A stretch of 64,000 bases of DNA from Saxidomus purpurata (taxonomy: Eukaryota; Mollusca; Bivalvia; Venerida; Veneridae), in assembly GCA_022818135.1 (NCBI GenBank), contig JAFMSR010000010.1, forward strand, positions 7,932,208-7,996,207, in the 5' to 3' direction. The notes under the pieces were generated by a model. The model did not search any database, was not told the DNA's origin, and was given only the letters and a program-made list of their open reading frames with translations. The translations under genes and the position numbers were made by a program. Below, piece by piece: positions 23,701-35,729 of this stretch (positions are counted from its first letter, which is position 1; the number at the start of each line of letters is the position of its first letter).

Positions 23701-26700
23701 GAGTCTGTTACTTTAACAATCCGTGATTACGGTACTGCTGGAACACCCCGTGGACACTATGCAGCCCTGGAGGATTGGCTAGAGATCACAGTGCAAAGGC
23801 AGGGCAACAACAACGTTTCGCTGGTGTTAGAAAGAAACAGAAACATTCATACGGACGTTCCTGTCTCTGTATACAGAAATGGAAAAATACTTTATCAAGA
23901 GATCAACGATACCGAGGTGTTTTATCAATTCCTTTATTTATTCATAATACAGCTTTAGTTATAACAAAAACAATAACGTTGCTTTGATATGACCTATACA
24001 AAGTTATAATTATAATTCCATCCATACGAACTTGTAAATGCACTAATTTTTTACCAATATTGACAGTGGTACATTGTATGTTGTGCAGGTGAATTTGGTA
24101 GGAGAGTATCCTTTACCCATCACAATAGCCAGATATTTTTACAAAATAAGATATACACAATTCCAAAAAAATAAATAGACAAATATCATGCAAAGCTAGT
24201 TTGAAATTTCATATCATTAATGATAATAATGTCTTTATTTAGCGAAGGTAACACATTAAGTAATAAAATACTTATTTTCAATATGGCCTCAAACACATTA
24301 GATTGAATAAAAGTACACCCATACATAAATTAATGGTTAAAAAGCAGTTTCAACAACAACATTTAAGTCATCATCAATAATATATATTATATCACACACT
24401 CAAACATACCACATTCACTTCCAACAAACACTCACCTTAGTGTTATAGGGTTCTAAAATACACTTACTCCTGTAAGGTGTGTAAATAAAGATCACATGTA
24501 GAAATAGTGCCTATCCATTTTAAGTCAAGGTAATAAGCATTCAGTTTCAATATATCAACATCAAGGGCTTTTGTTTCAAACAACAATTTATATTTTAAAC
24601 AATAACTATGTTTTCAATAACAAAATGTGTTTTGTACTATATTTTGATTTTCTAAAAGTTATTTCTTGTAGTAAGATTTACATGACGCCATAGTTAAACA
24701 GTTTCTTATGTTAATTGGAACATTTCTCCAGGTTTGAATACTGCTCAAAGAAAATTCATCTTTCATGTATTTTGAGCGTGTAATCTTATATTGTACATGT
24801 AGCATGTAAGGTTAAATAAATCATTTTAGGCTGTCGGATTTTACTGTTCGCTAGAACCTTATGCGACAGTCATGGCTACAGCAAACACTAGATCTGGCTC
24901 ATCGCCTCTAAGATTGGTAAGTTTACATACTCTATGCTAATTTGCTTTGGTCCATAAACGCTTTAAAGAAAAACGTTTTAATTGGCCTTTCGTAAAAGCA
25001 TAGAGAGTAAGTTAACACGATAAACAGTATATAAATGCATTTATCTGAGTGATATATTTCGGTTGCTTAGGTAGGCAAAATATGATATAAGATCTGAGCT
25101 TTCAGGCTGAATAAATCATCGCCCGGAAACAATTTTACTATGCATGCTCTAACAGATGCTAGTGATGTGAAACATATTGCTAGTTTGCAGTTACAGCTGT
25201 TTGGTTTGTCTAAATCGGACAGAAATATCGGAAACAATTCTACAAAAGAAAAAGAAAACAGATTATTAGAACATTGTTAGGATAATTCAGTGTTGATCGC
25301 TTTTCAACCAGTTTTAACGTTGGATCATGTGTGTTCGACAAATCATGACACCATTGACACTAGCATTTTTACACCTAAATACTTCACAAAAGTGCTAAGT
25401 AGTCCTTGTAATTTGTGGTGATTTTCTTGCAAAGTATATTTATTTGATTTTTTAGTACTTGTGCAGTAAAATATAACATTTTGGATCAACATTTCTATAT
25501 CAGAAGAAATTTGCCGTATCTTTGCTAGCCATCTTAAACACTAATTTATATTTAATCAATCTAATTGTTACAGACCGGAGACCTTAGACTAGAAGAAGTG
25601 ACATATCGTTTGATATATCACGAAGGAACAGGAGAATACAGACTTGGGATCTTAGGAGACAGCATGTACAGAAAGGATGACTTCATTATCAGACCAGAGA
25701 GTAACCAAACAGATCTGACCGAAAGTAAGTCCTACTTATTGTCTATGTTGCAAAAAGCAAAGGATTTACTGCAGGATTAAATCAACAGAAATCTATACAG
25801 AATAAGACTTAAAGTCACATTCGAACATATTACTAGTACTTTGTAAAAAGATTTGTGTCGAGCATTAGGAAAGTCCAATTTTTGGCGAATCATAATTAAA
25901 AACTGCAGCTATTTTAGTAGGCTCTGTCTTATTATGTCTCCGCCATCAGCGGGGAAACATGTAGCTTTTCCAGTTGCCGTCTGTATGTCTGTCCTTACAT
26001 ACCTGGTGGCATTAGGGATAAGGGTTTGTTTGCAGATAGAGCTCTGGGGTTGAAATTGTAAAAAGGGGTTAAAAATATCAAAAAGAGATCAAAGGGATAA
26101 CCTCACAAAGTCCGTCTCGTGAGTACGTCCGCCTGTTCGTTAGTCTGTCTGTTCACTTTACCTTGTCCGCACTTCAACTCCAGAACCCTATGTTGAATTT
26201 TCATCAGACTTGATACGAAAATTTAGAATATAGTCTAGTTATATAATTCTATATGCATATTATAATAAAATACTGGTATAAAACGCATATTTTTTTATCA
26301 ATTTGATTTCCAGCTGAGTTTACAAGATTTATAAATACAGATGAAAACATTAACAAACCTCTATATGAAGTAGAGATCCTAGCCGTCGCCGATTTCTCAG
26401 AATACTTGTTGTAAGTGATTTGTCATTTTAGTTTAAAGAATCGTTTTGAAGCGTTAGTACTACGATCATTATCAAACTGTAAAAAGTGTTTTCGATATTT
26501 GAGAAACAATTCATATTAGGACGTATTTGTTCTATTGCCAGCGCAGCGTTTGCATTTAGGTAAGACAATGCTAAGAGTTATAGTCAACTGTTAAAATCTA
26601 ACTATGAAATATAATCATGCCACAAACATCAGTTTGATTATCAACCTCAGGCGTGTACATCTTTACCCTATACAGCATCCAAAACGACCGCTTGTTTATA

Positions 26701-29700
26701 TAAACAAATATAACGGAAAAAAGTGTTTGCTGCGTTTTAATAATTTGAATGCATTCTGGATGTAGTTCACTTTTAAGGTTAATTCAAATGGCTCCAGCAT
26801 CATACATTGAAAGATCAGCATGGATATAATATATTATTTTCAAAACACTATTTCTCTTTCTGAGTTGTTAAACTTAGTAAAGCTGTGGGCATGTATCATA
26901 TAAATAACACATAATTATACTATTCCGCTTGCGAGTACATTTTATCGACAACAGCAGTAGTATGAACTTCATAAGGAGGTATCGAACATGAATTATAAGT
27001 TTTTAGTATGAGAAAATGTTAACATTTTCATATTTGTTTTTAGTTTATGAATACCTAGCTTTTTACCATACAACGTGAATAAATGTCCATGTGACGATAT
27101 AAAGCCAACGTTGTGTATTATACTGTACCCGTACTGTTTGTTGTAGCTGGCTGAAGTTAGTGACGAAAGATGACAGCACCATGCCCTTCGTTCAACGTGA
27201 TCTAGCTGCGAAAGAGAAGCTGAGACAATACATTGCTTTCGTCCTGAATGGGGTAGGTTAAGTCAGATGATCTGACGTTGAGAGTTGTTACTTAATTACA
27301 AAGTAATTTCCACCTTGGCGTGAAACTATCACTCAATGAGAACAGAACCACCTTTCGTAAAATGATACCAATAATTGATGTATAATATATTTATATAAAT
27401 TTAATGTAACCGAAAAACAAATGTACCAGTAGCTTCTTTACCATGGGCCGAATTCTATCATTATATATCTAAACGAATATAAATGTATATTTCCAATTCT
27501 AAAATAATCTTTTAAGTAAGATTTTGTTAAGGAATAAAATATGATGTATCTTTTTATATTTAAAAATAGGTTGATTTACGCTACCGAAGTATAGCCACTA
27601 GGAATTACAACATCAGGGTATTATTCTCTGGTCTTCACATCGCAGACGTAAGTCAATAAACAATGTTTATCGAAAATATATTCAATTCAAATATTTTATA
27701 TTTGTATTGAATTGAATTGAATTGAATTGAAAATATATGACAAATCGTGTGATTGCAGGGATTTTTTAAGGAAAAGAAATGGACAGATCTTTTAGTTGAA
27801 TTAAAACAATTATCTGAAATTAATGGGCACGTTCAGATCACAATCAGCAATTAACAGAAAGTTTCTTAGTTTATATGATATTATCATATTATATCATCTT
27901 TGTCCATCTTCTTGCAGTAGATGTTTTTCTAGTCATATAAGTTTTTGAAACAAACTAAGATATATTGTTTTCTTGTAGAAGAAACAGTATTCAACTTGGA
28001 CGGAAGATAACAAAAGAAAATTTACGAATCCAGTACAAGTTGATTCAGACTCAGTACTGGAAGATTTCACGGACTGGTGCAGCGAAAATGAAGAACATCT
28101 GGTGGGACACGATCACGCCATGCTGTTTACAAAGTAAGACTGATAAGATATAGAAGTAGGTCTACCTTCAGGAAATAATACACATTCAGCCTGTTTTAAC
28201 CTGTTTTGAAGTTCTGATTAACAGCGGGCAAACAACCAAGGCTGAAGGCAAACATAATTAATCACATGCAACTTCAATTACTTATTTTAAACAGATTGTG
28301 TGTGAAATTAAAAGAGAACTATTATTTTATTTTGTAAAGCATGGTATCTTATTGCAACTCTTGTTCAGTAGTATACATATTGAATCGTTATTATATTTCA
28401 GGTATGATATGGCAAGAACGGAAAATGGGGTTGTAAGAACAAATATTGTCGGTAAGCAAGCGCAGATATTTAATATCTAGGGCATTATCCAGCTCATAAA
28501 TTCTAACGACTAAACACTTTTGAAGTGATAAAAACAAAAATAATATCAAACAGGGAATGCCACGTACCAAAAACGCAGCCTCCCCAAAACGAGCCCCACA
28601 ACACCCAGAAGTGCACACCACCAACACACACACACAAACACACACACGCACACACACACGGCACACACACACAATCATGTACACACACACATATACACTA
28701 CCAACACACACTAGCATACAAAGCAAACACACGAGGACAAAACGAACAATTAAAGGAACACAGTGGGGCACCGCCTTGGAACGGTCAGTGGCAAAAACAC
28801 CACTGGGGAGCTTAAACCGGTTTATGGTGCGCACCCAACCTCACTCTTACCCCCTCACTCTTATAAGTCAGATTATATACAACTGTGTCTTGTTACCCAA
28901 TTGTGGTATTCAGTATGTTGGGCAAACCGGGCGATAAGGTTAATTATAAAAATCTTTATATTTAATCATTTTATGTTTTTTCTTGATTGTCGCTATAAGG
29001 ATTATTCAAATCAAAGAACTCAAACTATTATCCAGTCACGCAGTATACTGATAACGTCTTTTTTCCTCATACCTTAAAATTTATATATACATTGAAATGA
29101 TCACGTAAATTGTTCTACTTTTACAACACCTATCAGTCAAATCATCACTTCCATATCAATTGTACATAGGGTAATATAATATGTACATGATACTCGTAAA
29201 CATCAGTTTATTTGAGAAATTCCTTCTAATAAAAGTTAAAAAACCACTAAATTTGAGATTTTTTTTCTACACTAAATTAGAGCAATTTTCTCTAAATAAA
29301 AGTTATAAAACATCACTAAATTAGAGCAATTTTCTCTTATTAAAAGTTATAAAACATCACTAAATTAGAGCAATTTTCAGGGATATCATATGTAGGAGAT
29401 ATATGTCTTGGACAGAAGCAATCACTGATAGAGGATGATTTTGGAGAAGATGTCTCACTGACAGCAGCACATGAACTAGGACATAAGTAATACCAGTTTT
29501 TGTTTGAAAAAGGGTGACCTCTTGTGCTTTACCATTTTTATCACCTTTATGATGAATTAGAATAACTTGCCGAAATTTTAGAAAGGAAAATAAACTAAGG
29601 GCTAGAGGTGTTAATTACTCACACAATGGAATAATTTTCTGTCATTCGGACACACCGCAGCTGCATCGTACAGCACCATGAAATTACATAATAAAGAAAA

Positions 29701-32700
29701 AGTGTTTCTCTACGAATTTGGTAACTGTAATATTGTACATTTATTGATGTCTGACCACTGTGTTTTGGATCAGAACTGAGTTCAGATCACATGGACATCC
29801 ATACCTGACTTTTTCTTCGAGGAAAACATAATGGTGATTTTTGTCTGAAATTGTACATACATGATAAGAATATGTTCCAGTGTTTGTTATGTTAACTTTC
29901 AGTATTGGAGCGGAGCATGATGGCATCCATGACTTGTGTCAAGAAAGGGATGGCTACATTATGTCTCCCATTATTGCACACAATCAGCCATTGCTACGAA
30001 ACCACTGGAAATTCTCTGACTGTTCACAGTACTACTTTTACAAGACTATCAAGGAACTCAATGGTCTAAGGTCAGTTGCGTGTCCTAAACTGTTGTTAGA
30101 TGCTCAATTTTGTGTATTGTACATATAATCATGATCACAGTAGATACATTTTAATAACGCTATAAAGTGCGGAAATTGTAACAATAGCAATGACTGCAGA
30201 CAATTACTTAACCACAACATTAAAGATCCGCTAAGCATTATGTAACAAAAAAGTGTGCATATACTTTCAGTTTTACTATAGACCTGTTTCTTTGGATTTA
30301 TGACATTTAATAAAACAATTGTTATTAAGTTTCCAATCTGGAATGCTACGAATCGTAAATAAAAAATTAAGATAACCGTCGTTGGATGAGGCTTCGTATG
30401 CTTCAAAAGCAAGATAAGCTGTTATGGCTATTATTTAAATACATATTACGATGTATGTACTGGAATGAATGCAATGAAATTAAAGTTTTGATATATATTT
30501 TGTTTGACATATTTTCATTTTCATCAAACTAACACTCAATATTTTAGTATAAATTGCATGGCTACAAGAGAAAATAACGTCAATTTGTTGCCTGACTACT
30601 TCAACAAACTCCCTGGCCAAATCTATGATCCCGACGAACAATGTGAATATAGGTATGGGAAAGGGTCGTATCTCTTCCGGGTACGTATAGACATGACAAT
30701 TTGTTTTATTCGCAATATACGAATTCAATTAAGCTACACATTTCATAATACTTATTTCACAAAAAACAAAGCTGACAAAGATATGCTATTTTAAAGTGTT
30801 TAGAATTATACTTTTAAGACAAATCGTCTAATAGACAGAAACATATAATATTACCAAAGTGGACAGCAATGTGGCCAGATTTATACCAAACGGAGCAAGA
30901 CCGGTTATTTTAACACATATTATATACACATATATTCCTATACCACGACATCTCCTAGTTTAAAGATTTTAAAGATAGAAGTGTGACTTAGTTTACTATA
31001 ACAACCAATTTTTGTATTATGACTATGTAGATATTAGTTTATCTTTCACGTGCTTTTCAGAATGAATACAAATTAAACTATACCGATATCTGTGATACAC
31101 TAAAGTGTAGTGATCCTGCGAACATGGGATACCATTATGTAACTGATACGACGGAGGGAACGGCATGTGGAATGGGAAAGGTTTGTATATGTTTCAGGGT
31201 AAGAAGAATATGCAGCAAGACCGTGACTTGAGCCAGGGACCCTTCGTATACGGGACGAATGCTCTAGCGAATGAGCTACTCGGCCACTTATTAACTTTAT
31301 CTCTTTATTGATAGGTACATTGTCATAACATATAGCGTAATTCACTGGGCTCCTTGACGTATTTCTGCTTTCAATGTATTTAAATTTTTAAGCTTGCGAG
31401 AACCAGAGTCTTCACCTTTGTGGTCATGGTAGCTGCTGAATATTATTTTTACAAAAAGCAAACGGTTTGTACTACTAGTCTGTGTTAGTGGTTGCTACAA
31501 TCAGTTAGCAAGTACTTTGAATCGGCAGCCAACATTAAATTAAGACCCTTTGTTATACATTACTGTTAATCAATACACGAAACAGTGTATTAATAGTACA
31601 AATATTTTCATAAATTATCTGCTGGAGTTCTTTTGCTGTCATTAATCTTAATTTAATTTACAAATATGTCAAACATATTATTTTGCTTTTTGGAACTATT
31701 TTTAGTTGTGCAGAAGTGGTTACTGTGTTGAAGACCTGATGGCTAATCCATATATCAAAGGTTGGTATGCTAGTTCATTAATCATGTGTATTGTACTAAA
31801 ATAATAACCTGATACATAAATAAATGTAGAATAATAATTCAGTTACCACAGACTTTAAGAAAAAAAAACCTATGCTTCTGCGATTCCAACATGAAAACTA
31901 GATCAATTGTCAGGAGGGAAACTTTACAAGCATATATATATATATTTCTACTTTAGAACTGCAAATGTAAGTATAGTCCAATGTTCAAGTATGAAGATTG
32001 AAAATATTTAAAAAGTACATTAACTTTTTCAAATATGCTACATTGTATTCCTTTCGAATCTATTTTCAAACAACCATTTAAATGAAATGACATTTGAATA
32101 TGTATTATTATATCTCAATAGACACATGCCCATTTGGGGATTCCCCGGAAGTCAGCCACGGTTCAAACATGAAATGCTCAGCACTACTGGACGAACTTTA
32201 TTGGGCTGCTTACCGTTGTCAGACATATCTGTACTCGTGTTGTGAAACATGCTCCAATCCGCGTAAGTCTAAAATCTTCATTGTTTATTACTCAGTTTTC
32301 TGTTTCAAGCCACGGGTAGCCGGCGCGGGGTATGGACCCCCGTCCCCCAGAGACCCCTCTACAACCCTGTAACCCCATATACTGATATATCAAAACAAAA
32401 TAATAAAATAATTTTTTTTTGCACAAACATATAGTAGTAAAGGTATAACACTACTGGGTCCGGAAATCACTAAGTTATACACTGACCTTATTCAACAAGG
32501 CCGTGTGTTCAATTCGATTTTCAAAAGTTTAGTCTTGATCAGCGTAGAAATAAATACATTTTGCATAGATTTGGTCCATACATAGCTCTGGCAAAATGCA
32601 GCGAGCCAATAAAATTGTAAATTTTAGTTGAGTTTACAATGTGTCCGCAATAAAGTTACATTCGATTCAGTACATTTTTTTTAACGGAATTAACAGGAAT

Positions 32701-35443
32701 TTTAACCAATACTGGTTTGAGTTATGTAATTTATTGGTATCGTTTATCAGTGGAGTCATGAATGGAGTATTGATTGAGGTGTATGAAATTTGGATATGTA
32801 TTTATACCAATACCAGTGTTTTTTAATACATTTTTGAGGTCGCGACCAAACAAAATGATCCAACCCATTTTGTTACATACAAATCAAATAAAGTCTCGAA
32901 TAATAACGTCATTTCTCGGAGGCTGCGCAAACAGTACTCTGTCTATAATATTTAAATCGCTATCCACCAAAAAGCAACAACATAGAAGCAAAGGATTTCC
33001 TTGACATTTTAGACATAATTAGTTTTAACTAATGAGTGTTAAACTGTTGTTCGAATTTCACGTCTAACTAAGCTAATTTCCCCGGTTACTAATGCATTTT
33101 TATCTGGGACTTTGTGAATAGTTCGTAATTATTTCAATTAACATATTATTTATACTGTTTTATGTGTTTTAAAATTGCACCCCGTTGTAGGGTGTGTCGT
33201 TAAAAATTTATTTATAAATACACAATGTTCAAAGCAAAAACCTAAGTGATAGATGAGAGTCCCCTGGGATCCTTATTGTCTACGTAATTTACAAGTGATA
33301 AGATATTGAAGACGTTTTCACCATTAAGTAAATTGTCTGCACAACAATCAGGGATTTTGCCAGATAAAATTCGGATGCCACTATTTAGATGAACAAATGT
33401 CCTGTTTAAAGAATATGTTTTATAAAAGCTTTTAAATGTCTGCCATAGTTTGGGAAAACAATCGCGGTTAACTTACCGAGGTTTTATTATGTATTTTAGA
33501 TGTTAAACCTACTATGACTACCAGCACTACCAGCACTACTACTACAGAACGAACCAGAATCACAGAAAACCCAGGACATCGACAGCCATCTGTTGGTAAG
33601 CATAATGAAAGGGCCAAACATTCTATCATTATAATTGGATTTCTTAAGCACAAACTATTCACCCTTTATCCAAACACATCATTGAAATCTGTTTTTGGAA
33701 TACTGCTAGTACATGTAGGCAGTCTTCTTTTGGTCTCGTTTTTAATGCTACGAAGATAATTTCTTCATAGAAAACATTTTCTTAAAGCTTAGGAAAATGA
33801 GGTACACTCCTAGTTCAAAGTTTGTGTGTACGCTGTCGGCTAATGTACCAGTAGTTTAAGGTAACATTCACCTGCAATTGGTTTGCTTCCTTCACCACTG
33901 TCTTCATCGGCGATGTTTTCTTTGGTGATAGAGAAAGACTTCCTAGACAGGTAAGTCTATCATATTTGATAGACGAAAAACCAGCTGATATAATTGTAAC
34001 ACACCTAATACTGTAAAAATGGAAAATATATTTAGGTCCAAATGTACCACACGATTCATTAACTATCGACATTCAATCTATATTAAAGTTAGTGAGCTAA
34101 ACTATGCACATTTTTTGTCAATTTCAGTTTTTAAAATGTATGTATTTCAAATTTCCATATCTTGTTAGATCTACATTGTAATTTTAAAAGCAATTTGCAC
34201 GACATAAATAGATATAGTTGACTATCGAAAACATCGAAATTTGTGTTGCAGCGTTTGCGATGAAAATATGGAATCCAGTTAGTAACATATTTTTTCTTGC
34301 TTGACCTTTTTATAAACTATTTTACATCTTTATTGATTATGTTTTCTGTGGTTTATAGAGATATCACTGTCCACTTAGTGAAAATTTTCAAAATGTTTTA
34401 GATCTACCCGGATTAACGTTAAAATTTATTTTATGTTTTTCGGTGGTTTATCGAAATGTAACGGTGAATTATATCCCGTTAAACTCACTGTCCACTCAGT
34501 GAAAATTATCAAAATTTTCTTCCCGGTTAAAAGTCAAAATATATACCGAGCGTAACGAACGCCGGAGACCCTACGACGATGACGTCGCTAAAATGACGTC
34601 ATGTTTGTTATGCTTTCTGATGACGTTTCCCGCGATTTTAGACATTTAATTAAAACAAACACAGCAAAAGAGTTATAGACATAAAATAAACAGAAAAATT
34701 GTTGGTATCGATGAAATATCACGATATTTTCACTCGTGAGCGCCAAAAGTAGTTATTTTCACTCTTGGCTGCGCCACTCGTGAAAATATCACCGGTGAAA
34801 TTATAACGTGATATTACACCGAAACCAACAATTATCCTCTATGTATACCAAGCATAATGAATGCCGGTCACCTTACGACGATGACGATGTAGATAATTTT
34901 GATAATTTCACTGAGTGAACAGTGCGTTTATCGGGATATAGTCCATCGTTATATTTCGTTAAACCACTGAAAAAACGGTAATAGGAACATGATCACTCAA
35001 AGGTAAAACCTCTTATGACATATTTTCGCTACTTTGTACTTTGTTACTATCATTCAATATTAGTGATGCTGCATACACGGTTCGCTAATGTTTCTCATCG
35101 CTCAAGTATTAACTTTTTCTGAAAATTGAGTATTTTGTTTTAGCCTGAGGCTGATTGGTGTTCGTGCTAAAATCTAAGGCATGCTTATTAGAAAATTTGA
35201 TGTTGCCAATTGGAAGGTTCAAGGATTTGAACACATGTCTAGTAAATGGTTATCATTTCAGGTGAGTGCATCACAAGTTGTGTTGGCGTAAAAGACGGGC
35301 AGTACCAGTCTTGTACAGGATGCCACGTGTATGCCTCGTGCTTTAACAATGCTCTTTTTGACAGAAGGCCGTGTCAGTTAAACCTTGTGTGGTCAGATGA
35401 CTTGAAAAGATGCGATTACAATTCAATAACTTGTGAACCATGA
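20775..35443 (+). CDS. Secreted ADAMTS-like metalloprotease with chitin-binding tail
   Basis: Seventeen exons: 20775-20868, 23702-23916, 24830-24916, 25574-25724, 26314-26410, 27147-27252, 27570-27647, 27979-28133, 28402-28451, 29381-29486, 29903-30070, 30548-30680, 31061-31180, 31706-31760, 32122-32262, 33500-33595 and 35262-35443. All introns are GT-AG, phases agree at every junction, and the 2,034-nt CDS encodes 677 residues. Residues 1-22 are a signal peptide (cut near VYA/F). A prodomain runs to ~195, then a reprolysin (M12B) zinc protease domain ~200-432. The zinc site HELGHNIGAEHD has His375, His379, His385 and Glu376; the Met-turn is YIMSP (Met400). An ADAMTS-type Cys-rich region spans 436-538 (PGQIYDPDEQC, GTACGMGK). 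A Cys-rich module follows at 541-582 (SCCETC), a Thr-rich linker at ~589-600, then a peritrophin-A/CBM14-like six-Cys domain at 620-675. No thrombospondin repeat, no membrane segment, and no clear furin site before the catalytic domain. Likely acts on extracellular matrix; the substrate is unknown. Confidence 0.92.
21449..22889. mobile_element. 1.44-kb TIR element in intron 1 of the metalloprotease
   Basis: CTACGGAAGCGTATAATGGT at the left recurs as its complement at the right end (22867-22889), a perfect inverted repeat of at least 20 bp. The interior (21,783-22,600) is the repetitive 'acaagagggccaagatgg' family with 'gacctggt.t' blocks and a (GACA)n run at 22,552-22,576. No transposase is recognisable. 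The possible target duplication (TGTG on both sides) is too short to be sure. Confidence 0.75.
24190..24790 (-). pseudogene. 3' end of a non-LTR retrotransposon in intron 2
   Basis: On the minus strand, 24,780-24,670 reads KYMKDEFSLSSIQTWRNVPI followed by NIRNCLTMASCKSYYKK and a stop. This resembles the conserved C-terminus of CR1-like LINE reverse transcriptase proteins (W-N-x-LP..IRN....SFK..YKK). The 3' UTR runs left to an 'aaataaagacattattatca' tail near 24,215. It is 5'-truncated and ends only ~40 bp before the 3' splice site of exon 3. Confidence 0.6.
25935..26215 (+). repeat. Interspersed repeat fragment in intron 4
   Basis: Contains 'tatgtctccgcc', 'ccgtctgtatgtctgtcc', 'gtctgtctgttcac' and 'aactccagaacccta', the order found in an abundant class of molluscan repeats. 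Boundaries are approximate. Confidence 0.45.
27706..27731 (+). repeat. (ATTGA)5 microsatellite
   Basis: Five perfect copies of the pentamer ATTGA inside intron 7 of the metalloprotease. Confidence 0.9.
28523..28826 (-). mobile_element. (CA)n-bearing 3'-anchored element, copy in intron 9
   Basis: The shared end is AAAAACAAAAATAATATCAA at 28,528, followed by the fixed block 'cagggaatgccacgtacc', 'aaaaacgcagcctcccc' and 'aaaacgagccccacaacacc'. A short interrupted (CA)n (28,626-28,712) follows, then the distal block ('caaagcaaacacacgagg', 'aacacagtggggcaccgcc', 'caaaaacaccactgggg'). Homology may run on to ~28,860. Four other copies share the same left end, at 53,653, 55,090 (opposite strand), 56,430 and 59,111. 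Orientation is given as minus because the constant, presumably 3', end is on the left. Confidence 0.75.
28862..28937 (+). pseudogene. GIY-YIG-like fragment
   Basis: A short frame reads YNCVLLPNCGIQYVGQTGR before a stop. C..CG.QYVGQT.R is the N-terminal signature of GIY-YIG nuclease domains, for instance those of Penelope-like retroelements. Only this signature is visible. It lies antisense to the presumed sense strand of the neighbouring (CA)n element and may be unrelated to it. Confidence 0.35.
29223..29380 (+). repeat. Tandem repeat ending in the exon-10 3' splice site
   Basis: Three diverged units of about 54 bp ('aaaagttataaaacatcact', 'aaattagagcaattttc'). The last unit ends in 'caattttcag', the acceptor used by exon 10. 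The earlier units have 'caattttctct' instead, so only the last is a usable AG in that context. Confidence 0.8.
31225..31301 (-). repeat. tRNA-like SINE head in intron 13
   Basis: The minus strand reads TGGCCGAGTAGCTC (box A-like) and, about 45 nt on, GGCTCAAGTC (weak box B). No paired acceptor stem. Best read as a SINE relic. Confidence 0.45.
34440..34975. mobile_element. Foldback MITE with ~75-bp arms in intron 16
   Basis: 34,440-34,522 ('ggtggtttatcgaaatgtaa', 'atatcccgttaaactcac', 'ctcagtgaaaattatcaaaa') is the imperfect reverse complement of ~34,898-34,973. Inside it a second palindrome (about 34,697-34,832) has arms ATTGTTGGT / ACCAACAAT and 'gatattttcactcgtgag' against 'ccactcgtgaaaatatc'. 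The inner element belongs to the same 'cactcgtga' foldback family as 59,776-59,877. Confidence 0.7.
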
Positions 35444-35583
35444 GAACGATGATACAAAAAAAAAAGGAACTTTGTTTGTGTGATATACAATTTCACAACC
35501 ACTAATTTAATTTTTTGAAAATGCACCAACTTTACAAGATCAATGTTACTATAGGATGTAACAATTCAAATATATACGGAATA

Positions 35584-35728
35584 TTATAACTGTTGGTTAA
35601 TCTGCGGCGTCCTATCTTTTGAGTTGGTTGTATAGTTTCGGATCACACGAGAGGCGGAACCTCGAGTGTAATCCTGATCAATGCAACCAACGAGAAAGAT
35701 ACAAACGTAGATCAACCGACTGTTATAA
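35584..35728. repeat. Palindromic repeat downstream of the metalloprotease
   Basis: TATAACTGTTGGTTAATCTGCG-type sequence at the left recurs, imperfectly and complemented, at the right (ends near 35,728). A second inner inverted pair surrounds 'cgagaggcggaacctcgag'. It looks like a short foldback MITE. Confidence 0.55.
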
Positions 35729-35729
35729 A

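Noticed and set aside
28391..28834. 147-codon minus-strand ORF overlapping metalloprotease exon 9
   Set aside because: Antisense to an established exon and dominated by the interrupted (CA)n translation.
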